Assembly (NCBI RefSeq): GCF_036417845.1
Contig: NC_089978.1
Location: forward strand, 136,766,288-136,830,287
From: Apteryx mantelli
Taxonomy: Eukaryota; Chordata; Aves; Apterygiformes; Apterygidae
Reading direction: 5' to 3'
DNA length: 64,000 bases
Under the pieces are notes generated by a model. It made no database searches and was not told the origin of the DNA. It worked only from the letters and a program-made list of their open reading frames with translations. Positions 12,059-24,157 of this stretch are shown piece after piece. Position numbers and translations under genes: made by a program. The first letter of the stretch is position 1; every line of letters starts with the position of its first letter.

Positions 12059-14779
12059 CTAGCAGAAGCAGGATGCAAGCTGCTTAAGACTGCACAAGAG
12101 TACTCTCTAGATTAAGGCATAAGCCCAGGCCTTTAATATAGATCAACAGATCAAACCAAGGAATATGTCCTGAATGTTTGTTGTGTTCCACTTAATACAA
12201 AAACTGTGTTTTGGGGGCATATAGGAAGAGCTGCTCCCTGTCTGAGAGGGACGGTGGACAACTGGGAAGGAAAGCTAATACTTGTGTTGGCCAAATGGGA
12301 AATGGAACGTAGCAAATGGAAAGAGTTCTGGACACTGAAGAGAAACTTAAGTGTCAAATGAAAGATCCCAATTTTGTTTGGTCATTGGTTGTGCAGCTTC
12401 TCTTGTGACAGCTGTAGTTGGGGAGGGATGTGAGTATTGCCACCCTCCCCACCCCTCATTATTTCTGTTCTGTGTTCAGTGATTTAAAACTCCTGTCCCA
12501 CAGCCGTGTGGTAACTGTTCTTACCACAGCCACACAACTTTGCAGGCGCAAGCTTACAGCTTTAACAAAACCTCAGTATTGTGTGTAGACTCCTGAAGAA
12601 ATGGAGGTAAAGAGATTTCCCTAGGAGGAAATTACTCCAAATTAATTTAAAAAAAAAAGGGGAGGGGGGAACAGTCGTCTTGAGTTGGGTGTGAAGGAGT
12701 GAGTAGAATCTGCATCTGAAGTGACCCTGTTAAATCAGCATAAATCTATAAAATTCTAGGAGAGAACAAACCTGGGTGGTTAATGCATAAAAGCAGATCA
12801 CTGCAGCCTGTGTAGTTCACACACACACAGTGTAATGCCTCAAGGTCTAGGATCCATTGAGCGCTCATTATATTATGTGAACAATAGATTCTTATTCTAG
12901 AGACCATTTTAGGTTTATTTTCTTCCAAGTTAATAGTTTTGTCCATGCTAATAGTCAGGGAAAACATTACAGGATACAGTAGCTATTGATGGTCAGTGCT
13001 CTTCTAGTCTGATAGCTTACTTTTGCTAGCTGCCAAAGCTGCCTCTGAGCATGGGAAGATCAGTCGGCAGCCTGTGTCTGAAGTGGTTATAGACCAGAGC
13101 TACATTTGGCCCGCTGTCACTGATGGGAGACTGCAAGGTGAACGGCTTACATCACTTATGCCTGGGGCAGGCCAGCCATGTACTCGCAATGGCCTGCTTT
13201 TCCTCCCCTTTCCCAGGTCTTTATGGGATAGCAACGCTACTGCATGATGAGATAGAGGTAGCTGGCTTTCTCAGGGGCCAGGCTTCTTAATTCTTGGAGC
13301 AGCCTGAGGAGAAACCCAGTGAGCCAGGGAACAGCCTGTAACTTCCAGCCTTTGTATTCAATTCAGCCCTCTGCTGCTGGGATGCACAGAGATGTGGTGC
13401 TCTGCTGCCCTCCCAGCCTGGTCTGCAAGCCTGGCTGGCCTGTGGAAAGCGGTGGCTGGGAGCATCTGCAACCAGGGACTAGAAATGCAGAGTCCCACCT
13501 GTGACCATGTGCTGCTATCTGCTGCTGAACCACCTTGTTCCAGGGGTTCTGGCAATCCCTGGGCTCAGCTGGGGAGGGGATATGCAGGCAAGTGTCACCT
13601 AGCTAGAAGCATCTGGAGCTGGTGCCCTTGAAGTGCTCTTCTAAAAAGAAATCACAGCTGGCACATGGCAGCAAGAGCACACTGTGTCTCAGGAACTTGG
13701 GCAAGGGCTAGACCTGGGTATGGAACAAGCCACAAAGCAGAACTGCAACATCTGGAAATGCCCCCAGGAGTGTCCCAGATAGAAGGGGAAGGAAAGGGTG
13801 TCTTGAATTTGGCACACAGCCCAGTAGACCAAAGGGGAAAGGGAGGTAGGCAAATGTAAAATACCAGAAAAGGAATTTGGTGGGTCTGGTGTAAAATTCC
13901 AGAACAGCTTTGGGTGACTGCAAAGTTTGTATAAGCCTTTTCAAACGTTTCCCTGAGTCCAATAGCAGCTCTCAACTCATGTCCATCAGCATCATGACTT
14001 GTCATTCAAATGCTTTCCTGGGTGACTTAAACTTGGCAGGGAGTCAATTTTACAGGAAGCACAATTTGAAGATTTTTTTTTCATCTCTCTTGACAATTTG
14101 GCAGTAATGGAATTAATTTCTTCCAAATGCTGAAATGCTCTGTTACCTAATGACCTCTGTGCTTTAGTGCCCTCATGCACAGAGAGGGTAGTGTAAGACT
14201 TGGAATCAAGATGCTCCAGGGCAGGCACATATCCTCTTCTGGTATGGCAGTACATGTGTATTTGAGTTGTCTTTAAAGTTTGGCCATTAGGAGCTGATTT
14301 TTCTCCTGGTCTTTTCTGAAGTGAAGGCTAAGCACTTGTCCATGAGCACTGGTTATGGTGTTAGGTGAACTGCTTCCAAAGATGTGTGGAGATGCTAAAT
14401 CAATAGTGCTACTCAAACTATTGCTTTGGTTAGCTGCCAGGGACAAGGAATTTTATTCTAGTGTGTAGCAGTGCTAGGAAGATAGGAGAGGGCTGGGAGG
14501 CTGTTTCCTCTGGGAGGAAAATATGTGATATGAGGCTAGAGATATGGCAGCATGGACTGATGTCTGGCCCAGAATTAGGGGCTGCTGTCACCAATACCTA
14601 AGGCTGAAGTCAACACAATAGTAAGTGTGTAAACTGTGCTTGGAAACCACTGCTGTGTAACTACTTTTTGGGTAGAATATCTATTTCTGGAGGCTACCAT
14701 GGAAATAAAGACATTTGAGGGAAGGGAGGAGAACAGGAAAAGCCTGTTCCATACAGAAATAGAGGAGGTTTTTTTAGCA
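12059..14779. other. Intergenic, or intron of the minus-strand gene
   Basis: No confident exon or repeat. An A-run with a G-run lies at 12648-12668. A splice-flanked 108-bp open stretch at 13030-13137 is listed among the findings only. Confidence 0.4.
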
Positions 14780-14888
14780 GTGAACCTGCCCTGGGTAACC
14801 TGATCTAACTTCAGAATTAGCCCTGCTTTGAGCAGTGATTGAACTAGATACCTCCAGAGAATCTGTCCAAGCTGAGTTATTCTATAAC
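14780..14888 (+). mobile_element. Old CR1 3' tail fragment
   Basis: The stretch around TGCTTTGAGCAGTGATTGAA and ACTAGATACCTCCAGAG matches the CR1 3' end (compare CTGCTTGAGCAGGGGTGTTG and ACTAGATGATCTCCAGAG in the young copy at 57.5 kb) with many substitutions. The octamer tail is eroded. It is much older than the three large CR1 copies. Confidence 0.6.
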
Positions 14889-17800
14889 TCAACTTTTGTG
14901 CTAGGCCCTCAATGCAGCAGTGAGGTTGGTCCCAGGATGGGGCTGCGGGACAGCAGTGGCTGGTGAGAAGTCTGATATGGGGATTTGATAGGTTGTGGGG
15001 GGTGCTAAGGTACGACAACAGTTCTTCTGCTCAGAAAGGGCAGAGACCACACCTGTTGTAGAAAGACCAGCGTGGTGTGCTGCTCCTTCCCAGTTTAAAA
15101 TGCCAAATATGCAAGTAAACATGAACTAGAGGCAGAGTCTAAAAGAAACGGGCCATGGTGCTGTAGGCCAGTATAAGTGAACAGGGAGCACTTCACCCTT
15201 TGAGTCAATCCTGGCTGACAGCTGCAAGACCTGCAGGAACTTGGCAAGAGAGGGTCTTTTGCCCTCTGAATCGTGTTGGCTCCCATGCTGAGGGCTGGCA
15301 CATGGGAGTGCTCTTTACCTTCCCTTCTTTTTCCTGCTGTGCCAACACTGAGTTCAGTGCCTTAGTGTGTTAAAACTAGGTGATGCAGGCAACTTGATAG
15401 GAACAAAAAGTCCTCTTCCCCATCTGACTGTGTTAACATCTGGGTCCTGATGGGACTCCTTCATTTGTTTGAAACCCAAAGCTACAGTGCTGAGTGCCTG
15501 GCATTAAAAATTCCCTAACATATTTCAGGGAGTAGTTGCTGAAGGCTTATAGGAACTTCCAGCTGAGGTGACTGTACTTGGTTTAATTCAGTCCTTCCCG
15601 AGTGGTTTCCAGATGGCTTTCTTCTTTTCCTACCCTGATTGCTTAGCTAGGATTGCTGTGACTTGGAGCTGCAGCAGTCTGTTCTGGAGGCAGGTGCTCT
15701 GCCTGGCCCCACTCTCTGCCTGTGGGAGAGTAACATGCCATGCAGAGGGTAGAAGGGAAAGGAAATGGAAGCTCCAAAGGGTGTGCCTGGCCTTCTGGGC
15801 TGTAGGATGCTGCTACAGTACAGGGTAAGGGTCAGCGCAGGCCACTTATAATCCTTCCGATAAATCTAACCTCGAGGGTAAAAGCAGAGTGATGGAGTCA
15901 TGCAGTATCAGTGCTGATGCACGCCGTGCAGAGCTTGCGAGATTGGTGCGACTGTTCCAGTGCCCTCTGGTGGAATTGTTTAACCAATGCAGCTCACACC
16001 AAAACCTCCTTTCTCTGAGAAGGCTTTACTGCATTCCCCTAATGTGCATGAAGAGGATGTGGGAGGAAAACAGGTTGAGAACAAGTAAGAGTGGCCCTAA
16101 AGTTGCAGCATGGGTCTGGGTGACCTTACCTGATTGTGGCCTTGTTTTCTTGGTGATTATGATTGGGCTGATTTGCCTTTTTGTGCTTTTCTTTTCATAC
16201 CACCACTGTCAAAAGAGAGAGATGAGGTTACTTACCTCTTGGGGCAGAGGCATACAAAGGTAAATTTAAGTCTGTTGAGTTCTGTACAATCCTTAGACAG
16301 ATATTGACAATGAAATATGAAGGATTGTCTCTGTGGGAAGGTGTTATTAGCACTTCTGTGAGCTATGTGGCCATAGCTTGTTCATACAGATGCTGTGTGC
16401 TCTCTCTAAGGCCACAGACTTCACACTCCTGCCTTTGAAACAGGGCATTGGGTCTGGCAGTTCTGGACTTAGATTTGGCCCAGGTTTGGAATCAGATATA
16501 GTGCAGCTATGGCAAGCAGCTACAATATCATCTGGATCTGATCTTCAGCAATTTCTGGCCTTGAGATTTGTGGCTCAGCCCCAAAAGAGGAAGGAAGTGA
16601 AGGTGTGATGTTCCCCATAATGACATAAAACAGCTGTGGGATAATGCATATGATTGTGTCCTCTGTTGGCTTTGGTTGGATGATTGGTTAATTAGGGGAG
16701 AAAAATGTATCATTCCTCTTCTGAGAAAACAGTCCTGGGTTAACAGTTTGTGGAAAGAAGAGGATTAGGGTTTCTTGTCTGTTTGAAGGTTCTCTGGATA
16801 CTGTTCTTCCTTCTCTTGTTCCAAGACTGCCTATACCTGAGGGATTTCAGGAACCTGTGATCACAGGAGACCATATGTCTTTTCCCCATTACAAAGCTGA
16901 CCGAGTGTGATCTCTCTCAGCTCAGCTGGCTTTTGGGCATGCTCCATTCTGCTTGAACCCCTCAGTTCTTTCTAAAACTTGATGGGGGCAGGGGTGTGCA
17001 CAAACCCTACTGGTGAGGAACTTATTTTTCTCATCTCTTCTAGTCTCCCTTCCTTCCACCATGTCCTCCATGGGACTGCAGCCATACAGTGAGGAGAGCT
17101 GTTGAACTTGGTCAAAATGCTAGAGGGTAACCCTAGGTGGTTTTGGTAAGGAGACAGTGTTCGTGCTAACTCAGGCCTGCCTATGCTGATGTGCTGCCAC
17201 CTGCCAGAAATCAATGTGGTTTTCCACTGATACCAGTTTTGCTTTATCCCTCTCACTCTCTGCTCTAGCCTCCCTTTTCTTACCTTCCTTTCAGTTCTTC
17301 CCTGTTTTCCCCTTCACCCCTGAATGCTCTAATTCCCTTGTCTCTGAGCTTTCATGGCTTCATAATCCTTTTCTTCCTAGGTCTTCTAGTACCTCCTTAT
17401 TTTACTCTGGTTTATTCTGTCTTCAGCAGAGTTTACTACCTTCCAGAAGAGGTCTCTTTTCCCTGCAGCTCTGGCCAGAGTTGTCAGCCATGTGCGAGGA
17501 GGACAAATGATGTTTTTCTCTCTTGTCCCAGCTGGCTGCACTGCTCCCACACTGTATCCTACAGCTGGGTGTACTGCACAGTAAGAATTGTAGTGTCTTG
17601 CCCCTCCCTGTCTTTGCATCTTAGCTATTTCCTCACAGCCTGGTAGACAGGTGGATCACTTATTGCTGCATCCATTCTCACCAACTGAATCCCTCGGGAG
17701 CACTCAAGGAACTCTTTCACTTCCTGACTGTCAGAGGCTAGATATTTGCCATCCCTTACTCACCACACAGTGCTGGGTCTTGGGGCCCCATTCCCCGTGC

Positions 17801-18869
17801 TTCCTTGGCATTTTATGCTCTCCTCTTGGCTAGGAGGACTCTACTTCTCCCTTAATATCTCCATGGCCAATTCTGCCTTAATCCCTAGGAGAGAAGCAAG
17901 GTGATGTGGGGAAGGGAGGGAGGACTAAGAAGGTGGGGCAGGTTCACTCCTGATGCTCTTCTCACCCTGGTGCAGGGAGGAAAGGCAAGATAACTCAAGT
18001 GACCTGGAGGAGCAGGTTAGCTCTAAGAGCAGGTGGTGGCTGGAGTGCCCTGTCAGTAGGGAGAGGAACAGATAGGATCAGGGTAAGATCAGAGCAGAGA
18101 ATTTGTGAAAGGAGCAGGTGTGGACTGTGCTTGAATAAGAGCTTAGAGGTCTTGCGAGAAGGTCTTGTGCTATCAGTGCTCCGTTCAGAAACTGAGCAAA
18201 ACAACTCACAATACTGAGTGTTGATAAATACAACTACATGAAAGATAATAAATGGAGAGAATGGAATTTGTCTAGAGAATTTGCTTCCCCCACCTCATTT
18301 CTGTCTTTCCGCCCTTCTTGCTCTCTGCTTTGCTTTCCAGAATGCAGTAAGCTACCTTTCCTGTGTAGGTCTATGCTCTGTGGGAGACCCCTACAACTGG
18401 CAGAACAGCTAGCCCCTGGAAGTGTGCTCATGTACCAAAGGTTGCCATACTGGCAGCATCCCCCAGCTGGCTGGGAGAACTAAAGCCTGCTCAAAAGGAT
18501 GAAAGCACATCAACAGCCCCCTTTGTGCTGTTGTTTACAGAACCTCAAGCCCTGATATTAGCACCTGACTACAGCACTTGCCTCCAGGCAAACCTCGAAT
18601 TGATAGATGCTTCGGACAAATAATCTAAGAATGACCATAGTGATGTTAGTGCCTAAAGACTAAAACCAGGGCAAGCATACAGCATGTTCTCCTTGAATGC
18701 TTTGTCCCCTTCCAGCCATTATTCCAGCCTCTGAATAGGAACTTACTGAGTAGGACATAGTTGCTGTGCATTCAGTAAACAGTCAGTTTGTTTCCACCTT
18801 TAAGCCAAGAAAGCTTTCAGCATGCACAACGTGCTGGAGTAAGGAGTCCATTGCCCTACTATCAGTTTT
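14889..18869. other. Intergenic spacer
   Basis: No confident gene. A 124-codon + frame at 15889-16263 contains one hydrophobic stretch (LVFLVIMIGLICLFVLFF) but has no recognisable homology and is probably chance. A pyrimidine-rich run lies at about 17220-17460. Confidence 0.4.
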
Positions 18870-20450
18870 GTGAAGAACCACCTTCCTTTGTTAACTGACT
18901 CCTTTTTCCTTTTTTCAATGTCTTGTAGTTCTTGTATTAAAAGAAACAAATGTAAGTCCACACCAACCCTTTCATTGATGATTTCATAGACCTCTATTAT
19001 TTCTCTTCTAAAATTTCTCTTTTCCAGATGGCAATGTCCGGTATTAATTAGCTATTCTTTATATGACAGTCCTTCTATACCTTTGTTCATCCTTGTTGTT
19101 TTTCTCTGAACCTTTTCTGTACCCTTCTTGAGATGAGAAGATTGGAGTTATGTGGGCATAACGATACAGTGCTGTAACAATATTCTCTGCTGTATTCTTT
19201 TTTCATTATTCCTGATGTTTGGTTTGCTTTTCTCTTTGCATCTGAACTGATTTTTCATGTTGGTTATAATCCAAGGTTTCCTTTATGAGTGGCAATAGTC
19301 ACCTCAGAGTCCCTCATTTTATATGTGAAGTTAGGGCAGGTTTCCCTAATGTGTGTTGCTTCATTTAGATAATTATTTACATTGGACTATATCCTTTTAT
19401 CATGTAGTTTCTCAGTCTCATCCTTCCGCAGTTCTTCACAGTTTGCTCTTGTCCTTACTGCCCTGAACAATTTGGTATCATTAGTAGACTTTGTCATCTC
19501 ATTCCTCTTTGCCTTGTTGTTTAAGGACATATTGGCACCTGTCTTACTGCAGACCTGATAGAGCTCTATTGGTGCTTTTCATTCACTGAGAGAACTGATC
19601 ATTTATTCCTACCCATCTTTCCTGTCTGCTTACTATGAAAAGATCTGTCTTCTTATCCCATGGCTCACTTTCCTTAGAAATGTTTGCTGAGGAACTGTGC
19701 TGAAAGTCTTTGGAAATCCAAATAGCTAGATTACTCTTATGAATATGCTTGTTGTCCCCTTCAAAGAACTAAAAAAGCTTTGTAAGGCAGGATTTTCCTT
19801 TATGAAAGTTATATTGACTCTTCGCAAGTAGATCATACTTATACATGTGTCCATTAATTTTATTCTTTTATTATAATTTCTGTTAATTTGCCCAATACTG
19901 ATGTCACATCTTTCATTTTCTAGATCTCTCTGGATTTCTTTTTCCTTTTGGTTTATTCTTTGCCATCCTGTGATTTTCTGATTTGAAGGCAGTTTAAGGC
20001 AAAAGGCCACCCAACGCAATTAGCCATTCAGCTATTTCATCCCTGAATTTCTTGGGAACCCCTGGGACCATCCTGCCCAGACCTACTAATTCCATACCCT
20101 CTTCACAATTACTTTTATTTTGGATGGGTCCTTTGATTTATTCCCCCACAAGAGAAGGGTCTGGTTTGGGAATCTCTACACTTTCTTCTGCTGTCAGTAC
20201 TGTTGCAAATAATTCGTTTAGCTCTGTTTCAACGTCCCTGTTCTCTCTGATTGCTCCTTTTATTCCCTGGTCTTCATTTGTCCTCAAAGTCTGTGAAGTC
20301 TGTGTTTCTGCTTTCAGTATGCATAGAAAAGGATTTATTACTAGTTCTGATGGCTTCTACTAGTTGTTTCTGAGGCTCTTTTTTGCCTTGCATTTTGGGG
20401 GTTTTACATTTAATGGAGGTCATGATCCTTTAGATTTTCCTCCTTTGGAT
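18870..20450 (-). mobile_element. Ancient CR1 LINE fragment
   Basis: The + strand follows the reverse complement of an old amniote CR1 reverse transcriptase region. Recognisable landmarks, in + order, are GAACCTTTTCTGTACCC, TTTGGTATCATTAGTAGACTT (the FADD-box neighbourhood), AACTGATCATTTATTCC, GAAAGTCTTTGGAAATCCAA, AAAGTTATATTGACTCTTCG and AATTTGCCCAATACTGATG. The order matches CR1 copies known from turtles and crocodiles rather than the young avian subfamily at 36 kb. No frame survives. The edges are by eye and uncertain by some tens of bases. Divergence suggests insertion deep in reptile or bird ancestry. Confidence 0.7.
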
Positions 20451-20889
20451 GCAAGGTGAGCTTGCTGAAGAATGCATACTGATAATCCCTCTGGCTTTAG
20501 ATTTTGGCCACACCAGCTTCCTTTTGCCTGATCTCAAATCTGCTAAAGAGGTGCTAGGCACTGGCTTTAGGCTGCCAATGTGATGTCCGTGTGTAATCTC
20601 CATGACACCTGTAGTAACTGAATTCCCTTAGCTGCACCTCTCAGTTCTGACAAGCTTCTCACTTTCCTGCAACTTCCTCTATAGCTGTGCTCAACTTCCT
20701 TCAAAAGGGTTTTTTTGTTTGTTTGTTTTTGAATACGTGAGGTCACAGCTTTAGGACTCAAGGCCTTCTCTTTTCTCAGTAAGTTCAATTTTAACCCAAT
20801 TAGCTCAGCTTGATTTTCAAACCAACTAAGGCACTTCTCTGCTGCTGTGCGGACCTGTTTGCAAAATTTGGTGAAAACTGGCTATGAGG

Positions 20890-21338
20890 TGTGATAGGTG
20901 ATAATTTGTTACATCAACTCGGGAAGTGATTTTACGATGAAACTAGGCACTAAGTACGGGCTATCAACTCGTGAAGTGATTTTACCATGAAACTAGGCGC
21001 TAAGTACGGGCTATCACCACAATGATTGTACTGAGCCAGCAGAGCGATATTGCATTGTGAAATGTATGCGCGCGACCTGAAGGGCACCACGCACAACGCA
21101 GAGGAAGACCCCTGCCTTCATCCCGACCCCCCCCAGCAACAGCTGGCGCAACCACAGAAGTTACAGGCATATAAGGGGACTGTGAGCGGGGGATTGCGCG
21201 CGCCGTTGGTGGAGCAGGAGACTCCCTGGCCGCCCAGCGCTGTTTTGCTTACTTGTGACTTGCTCAATTATTCTATTAAATTGGAATTTATGCAACCCGG
21301 CCCGAGTGGTTGTCAATTTGTCGTGTTTACCTATAACA
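20890..21338 (+). mobile_element. Solo LTR of an endogenous retrovirus, 5-bp TSD
   Basis: A 449-bp unit starts TGTGATAGGT and ends ACCTATAACA, so its ends form an imperfect inverted repeat with TG...CA termini. It is flanked by the 5-bp direct repeat TGAGG at 20885-20889 and 21339-21343. Inside are a TATA-like CATATAAGG at 21168-21176 and an ATTAAA signal at 21275-21280, in the right order for U3-R-U5. A 50-bp unit is tandemly doubled in U3 (20913-20962 and 20963-21012). There is no internal region, so this is a solo LTR fossil left by recombination. A 5-bp duplication is typical of ERVL-like elements, but the family is inferred. The intact flanking repeats suggest moderate to young age. Confidence 0.85.
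20913..21018 (+). repeat. Tandem 50-bp duplication inside the LTR
   Basis: Two adjacent 50-bp copies begin ATCAACTCGGGAAGTG and ATCAACTCGTGAAGTG and are followed by the first bases of a third (ATCACC). Direct repeats of this kind in U3 are often enhancer duplications. The function here is inferred. Confidence 0.85.
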
Positions 21339-21343
21339 TGAGG

Positions 21344-24157
21344 TAAAACACCTGCAGATATTACCTTACTAAAACTTCACTGAGAGGTAGAAGTTGAGGG
21401 TAGTCAGGGGAGAAAGAAAGTTAGTGTCTCTGCTGCTTTCTGTTTGGGTCAGCTAGCCAATTGGTGCTTACACAGCTCCAGAACGACCACCGAAAGGCAG
21501 CAGCCTCAACCTAGGTAAGGAGGGGACTCGGCAATATTGTGCTGAGCAAACCAGAGAATCCTAAAAAGCTGGGGATTGTGAGGTAAGTGGGAGTTACTTC
21601 CAGATACCTCCCACACTTGTATCTGAGTGGGGTTGAGTTGAAAGACATATGTGAGGGAACACAGGTATTGTGGGAGGACCTGGATGTACTGCGCTGGGTG
21701 GGCAGAATGAACATGAAGGGAGGAGGGAGGAACTGCAGTGCAAGTGCTAGGAAACAAAGCTTGCAAGGCTTGTTTTTAGCAAGGTAGGATAGTGATTAGG
21801 CTTCAGTGCTGTGCAGGGAGCAGAATTAACTGTTTTGTTTTTGTTTGTTTGTTTGTTTGTTTTTTCCTATCACTGTGACCACCTGTTGGGCTCACTTCCC
21901 TTCCAACTCTTCCAACTCCCACCCCATTACTTGCCAGCAGTGCTAATCAAATTCAAAGGCATTAATTTTAACCTCAGGGATATCATCTCAGCGTTGTTGC
22001 ACAGTGCCACACATTGTATCCTGTGGAGATGTAGTTCAGAGTTGAACTTTGAAAGCAAGCAACAATTCTATTAATGGCTGAGAGGGAAGAACTGAGCCAT
22101 CTCCTGATGTCTGGGAGAGATGTAGTATATTCTAATAAAATCAGCAACTGAATTTACATCTAAAATGCATCAGCAGTGCTTGGAGATGTATTTCAGCAGC
22201 AAAAAAGCCTATGAGGTTACACAGTAACTTCTTCCTCTGTCTGCTGATTGTGGTTCCTCTTTTTATACCATGGTCAGTCTAAAACCCTGCCAGGAAGTAA
22301 GCTTTTCTTCTGTGAGACTGAGTCTGTTGTGACTTGGTTATGGGCCAGGCAGAGGATTACTATGAGTGAAATCTCAGCATGAAATTTCAGAGTGTAACTA
22401 GGTTTCAGCAACCACGTAGATGCACTTAGGTCCTGCAGGAGGGCAAGCCTGATGACAAAGGAATGAGGCACAAGGATGTTGGGAAGAAAAGGAGCCTGCA
22501 TGCAACCTTCCAAGGGACCAGGCTTTTGTCCTGCAGCCAGTTTTGTTGCGTAATGGACTAAGTCACTCTCTTTGCACACAGTTTAAAAAACAAACAAACA
22601 AAAAAACCCTGAAGCCAGTACAAGAGACATGATGATTTTATAGTAGCTGATGGAGGGGGTATGCCCTACACATTCTGTTTAGGGGCAGCTCTTCTCAATA
22701 ATCTGTGCACAAATGTCCACTACCTCCCTCCCTTGCTCTTTACCTTCTGCCACACTGTGCTCCTCTCTTCTCTGATGCATGTTCTTCCTTGCACAGTCCT
22801 GTCTCACCTTTGGCTCTGTCCTGTGTACTTTTCATGCCAGCTCCCTGAATGTCCAGCTATCATGTCATCCTGGCCTGCTTTGAAGAGCTTCCTGTCAGCC
22901 AAACTAACCAAGAAAAGTTTCCTTCTTTCTTGAGGTTGATTCCTGGATCCTATCTGCTGGTTGAGCCTTTCTGATGCTTTTTCTCCAGGGTATCCTGACT
23001 CATTGCCATTTCTTCTCAGAAGTGTCTTATTCATTGTTTATCTCAGCAGCCATTTCTCTTAATAGCCTCCCACCAATGTATGACCCTGCTTGTAGTCATC
23101 ATGTTTCCTTCTAGAAAGTATACTGAATAGTAGTCTGGCAAATTTTCCCCGAGGCAACAACAGATGCCTTTGCCAGAGAGCAGGAAAAAGGTAATAAATA
23201 GCATGGTGGAGGAAAAATATAAACCAACCCTTTTCAAACTCAAAAATGGAGCCTGACTCACTGAAGGGAGCATTGCTCTGAAATTCAACAGATGGTAAAT
23301 CAGGCTGTGATAGAGATCTCTGTGTGTAAATCTCTTCCCAATAACGCCTCAAGCCATATTTTTATTTTAGCTTTGCTTTTTCTTTCATTTTTTTCTCCAC
23401 TCTTTCCTTTTCTATTTCTCCCTGGATATGTCAAACTTCTGATTTTTAATCTCCCTCTGTCTAAGGCTAGAACTCCCCAGCCTCACCTCCACAGGGAAAG
23501 TTACTTGTTTGAGATTTCTACTGGTGCTGGCTGCCAACAGGGGCTGATTTCCCAGGATGAGATAGGGCATGCAATATTTGATATAACAAATGCAGCTTAA
23601 CCACAACAGACAAATGAGGGCAGAATGCATCTTGTATTAAGCTGTGCAGAAGGTCAAAGTGGGTTAAGAGCCTTAGCAGCTGCAAACCTAAAAGCAATGG
23701 TAACAAGGAAAGAAAGACATGAAGATAAGTGAAGGAGAGAGATTAACCAAAAAAAAAAAAAAAAAAGTTGAAAAAGGGAGAGACAAGAGATCTCAAAAAG
23801 GAAACCTATCAGCTAGAAACTGAGTATGTGTTTTGGGGAAGGAGGAGTGCAACTTCCTTTTCAGTTGCTGGGTTCTTGTTTTTCTTTTCTCTGTCAGGAG
23901 TTTCCATAGCCCTGGGGCTGATTTCCTGGGTTAAGAAACCCAAGATCTGTTCAGAGTGTTTCTGAGCTCCCAGCAATTCTCAGATTATTTATAGTACTTC
24001 CAGCATTCAGCATAACCTTTTTTCACAGACAAAAGATGAAAGAGCAGATGGGAAAGGCTTTGTGACTGGCTGGTGTTTTCCTCTGAAACCAGGGAGCTGG
24101 AAGTCCAAGCTTTTATGTAATAAACCTAAGAACAGGGACCAGTAACATTGTGATTGA
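21344..24157. other. Intergenic spacer upstream of the CLEC4A-like gene
   Basis: No gene seen. It holds a (GTTT)n simple repeat at about 21832-21866 and a poly-A run at about 23750-23768. The CLEC4A-like promoter should lie at the right edge. I found no convincing TATA box there. Confidence 0.5.

Noticed and set aside
15889-16263. 124-codon + frame with one hydrophobic segment
   Set aside because: No signal sequence, no homology, no splice context, and the hydrophobic run arises from T-rich DNA.
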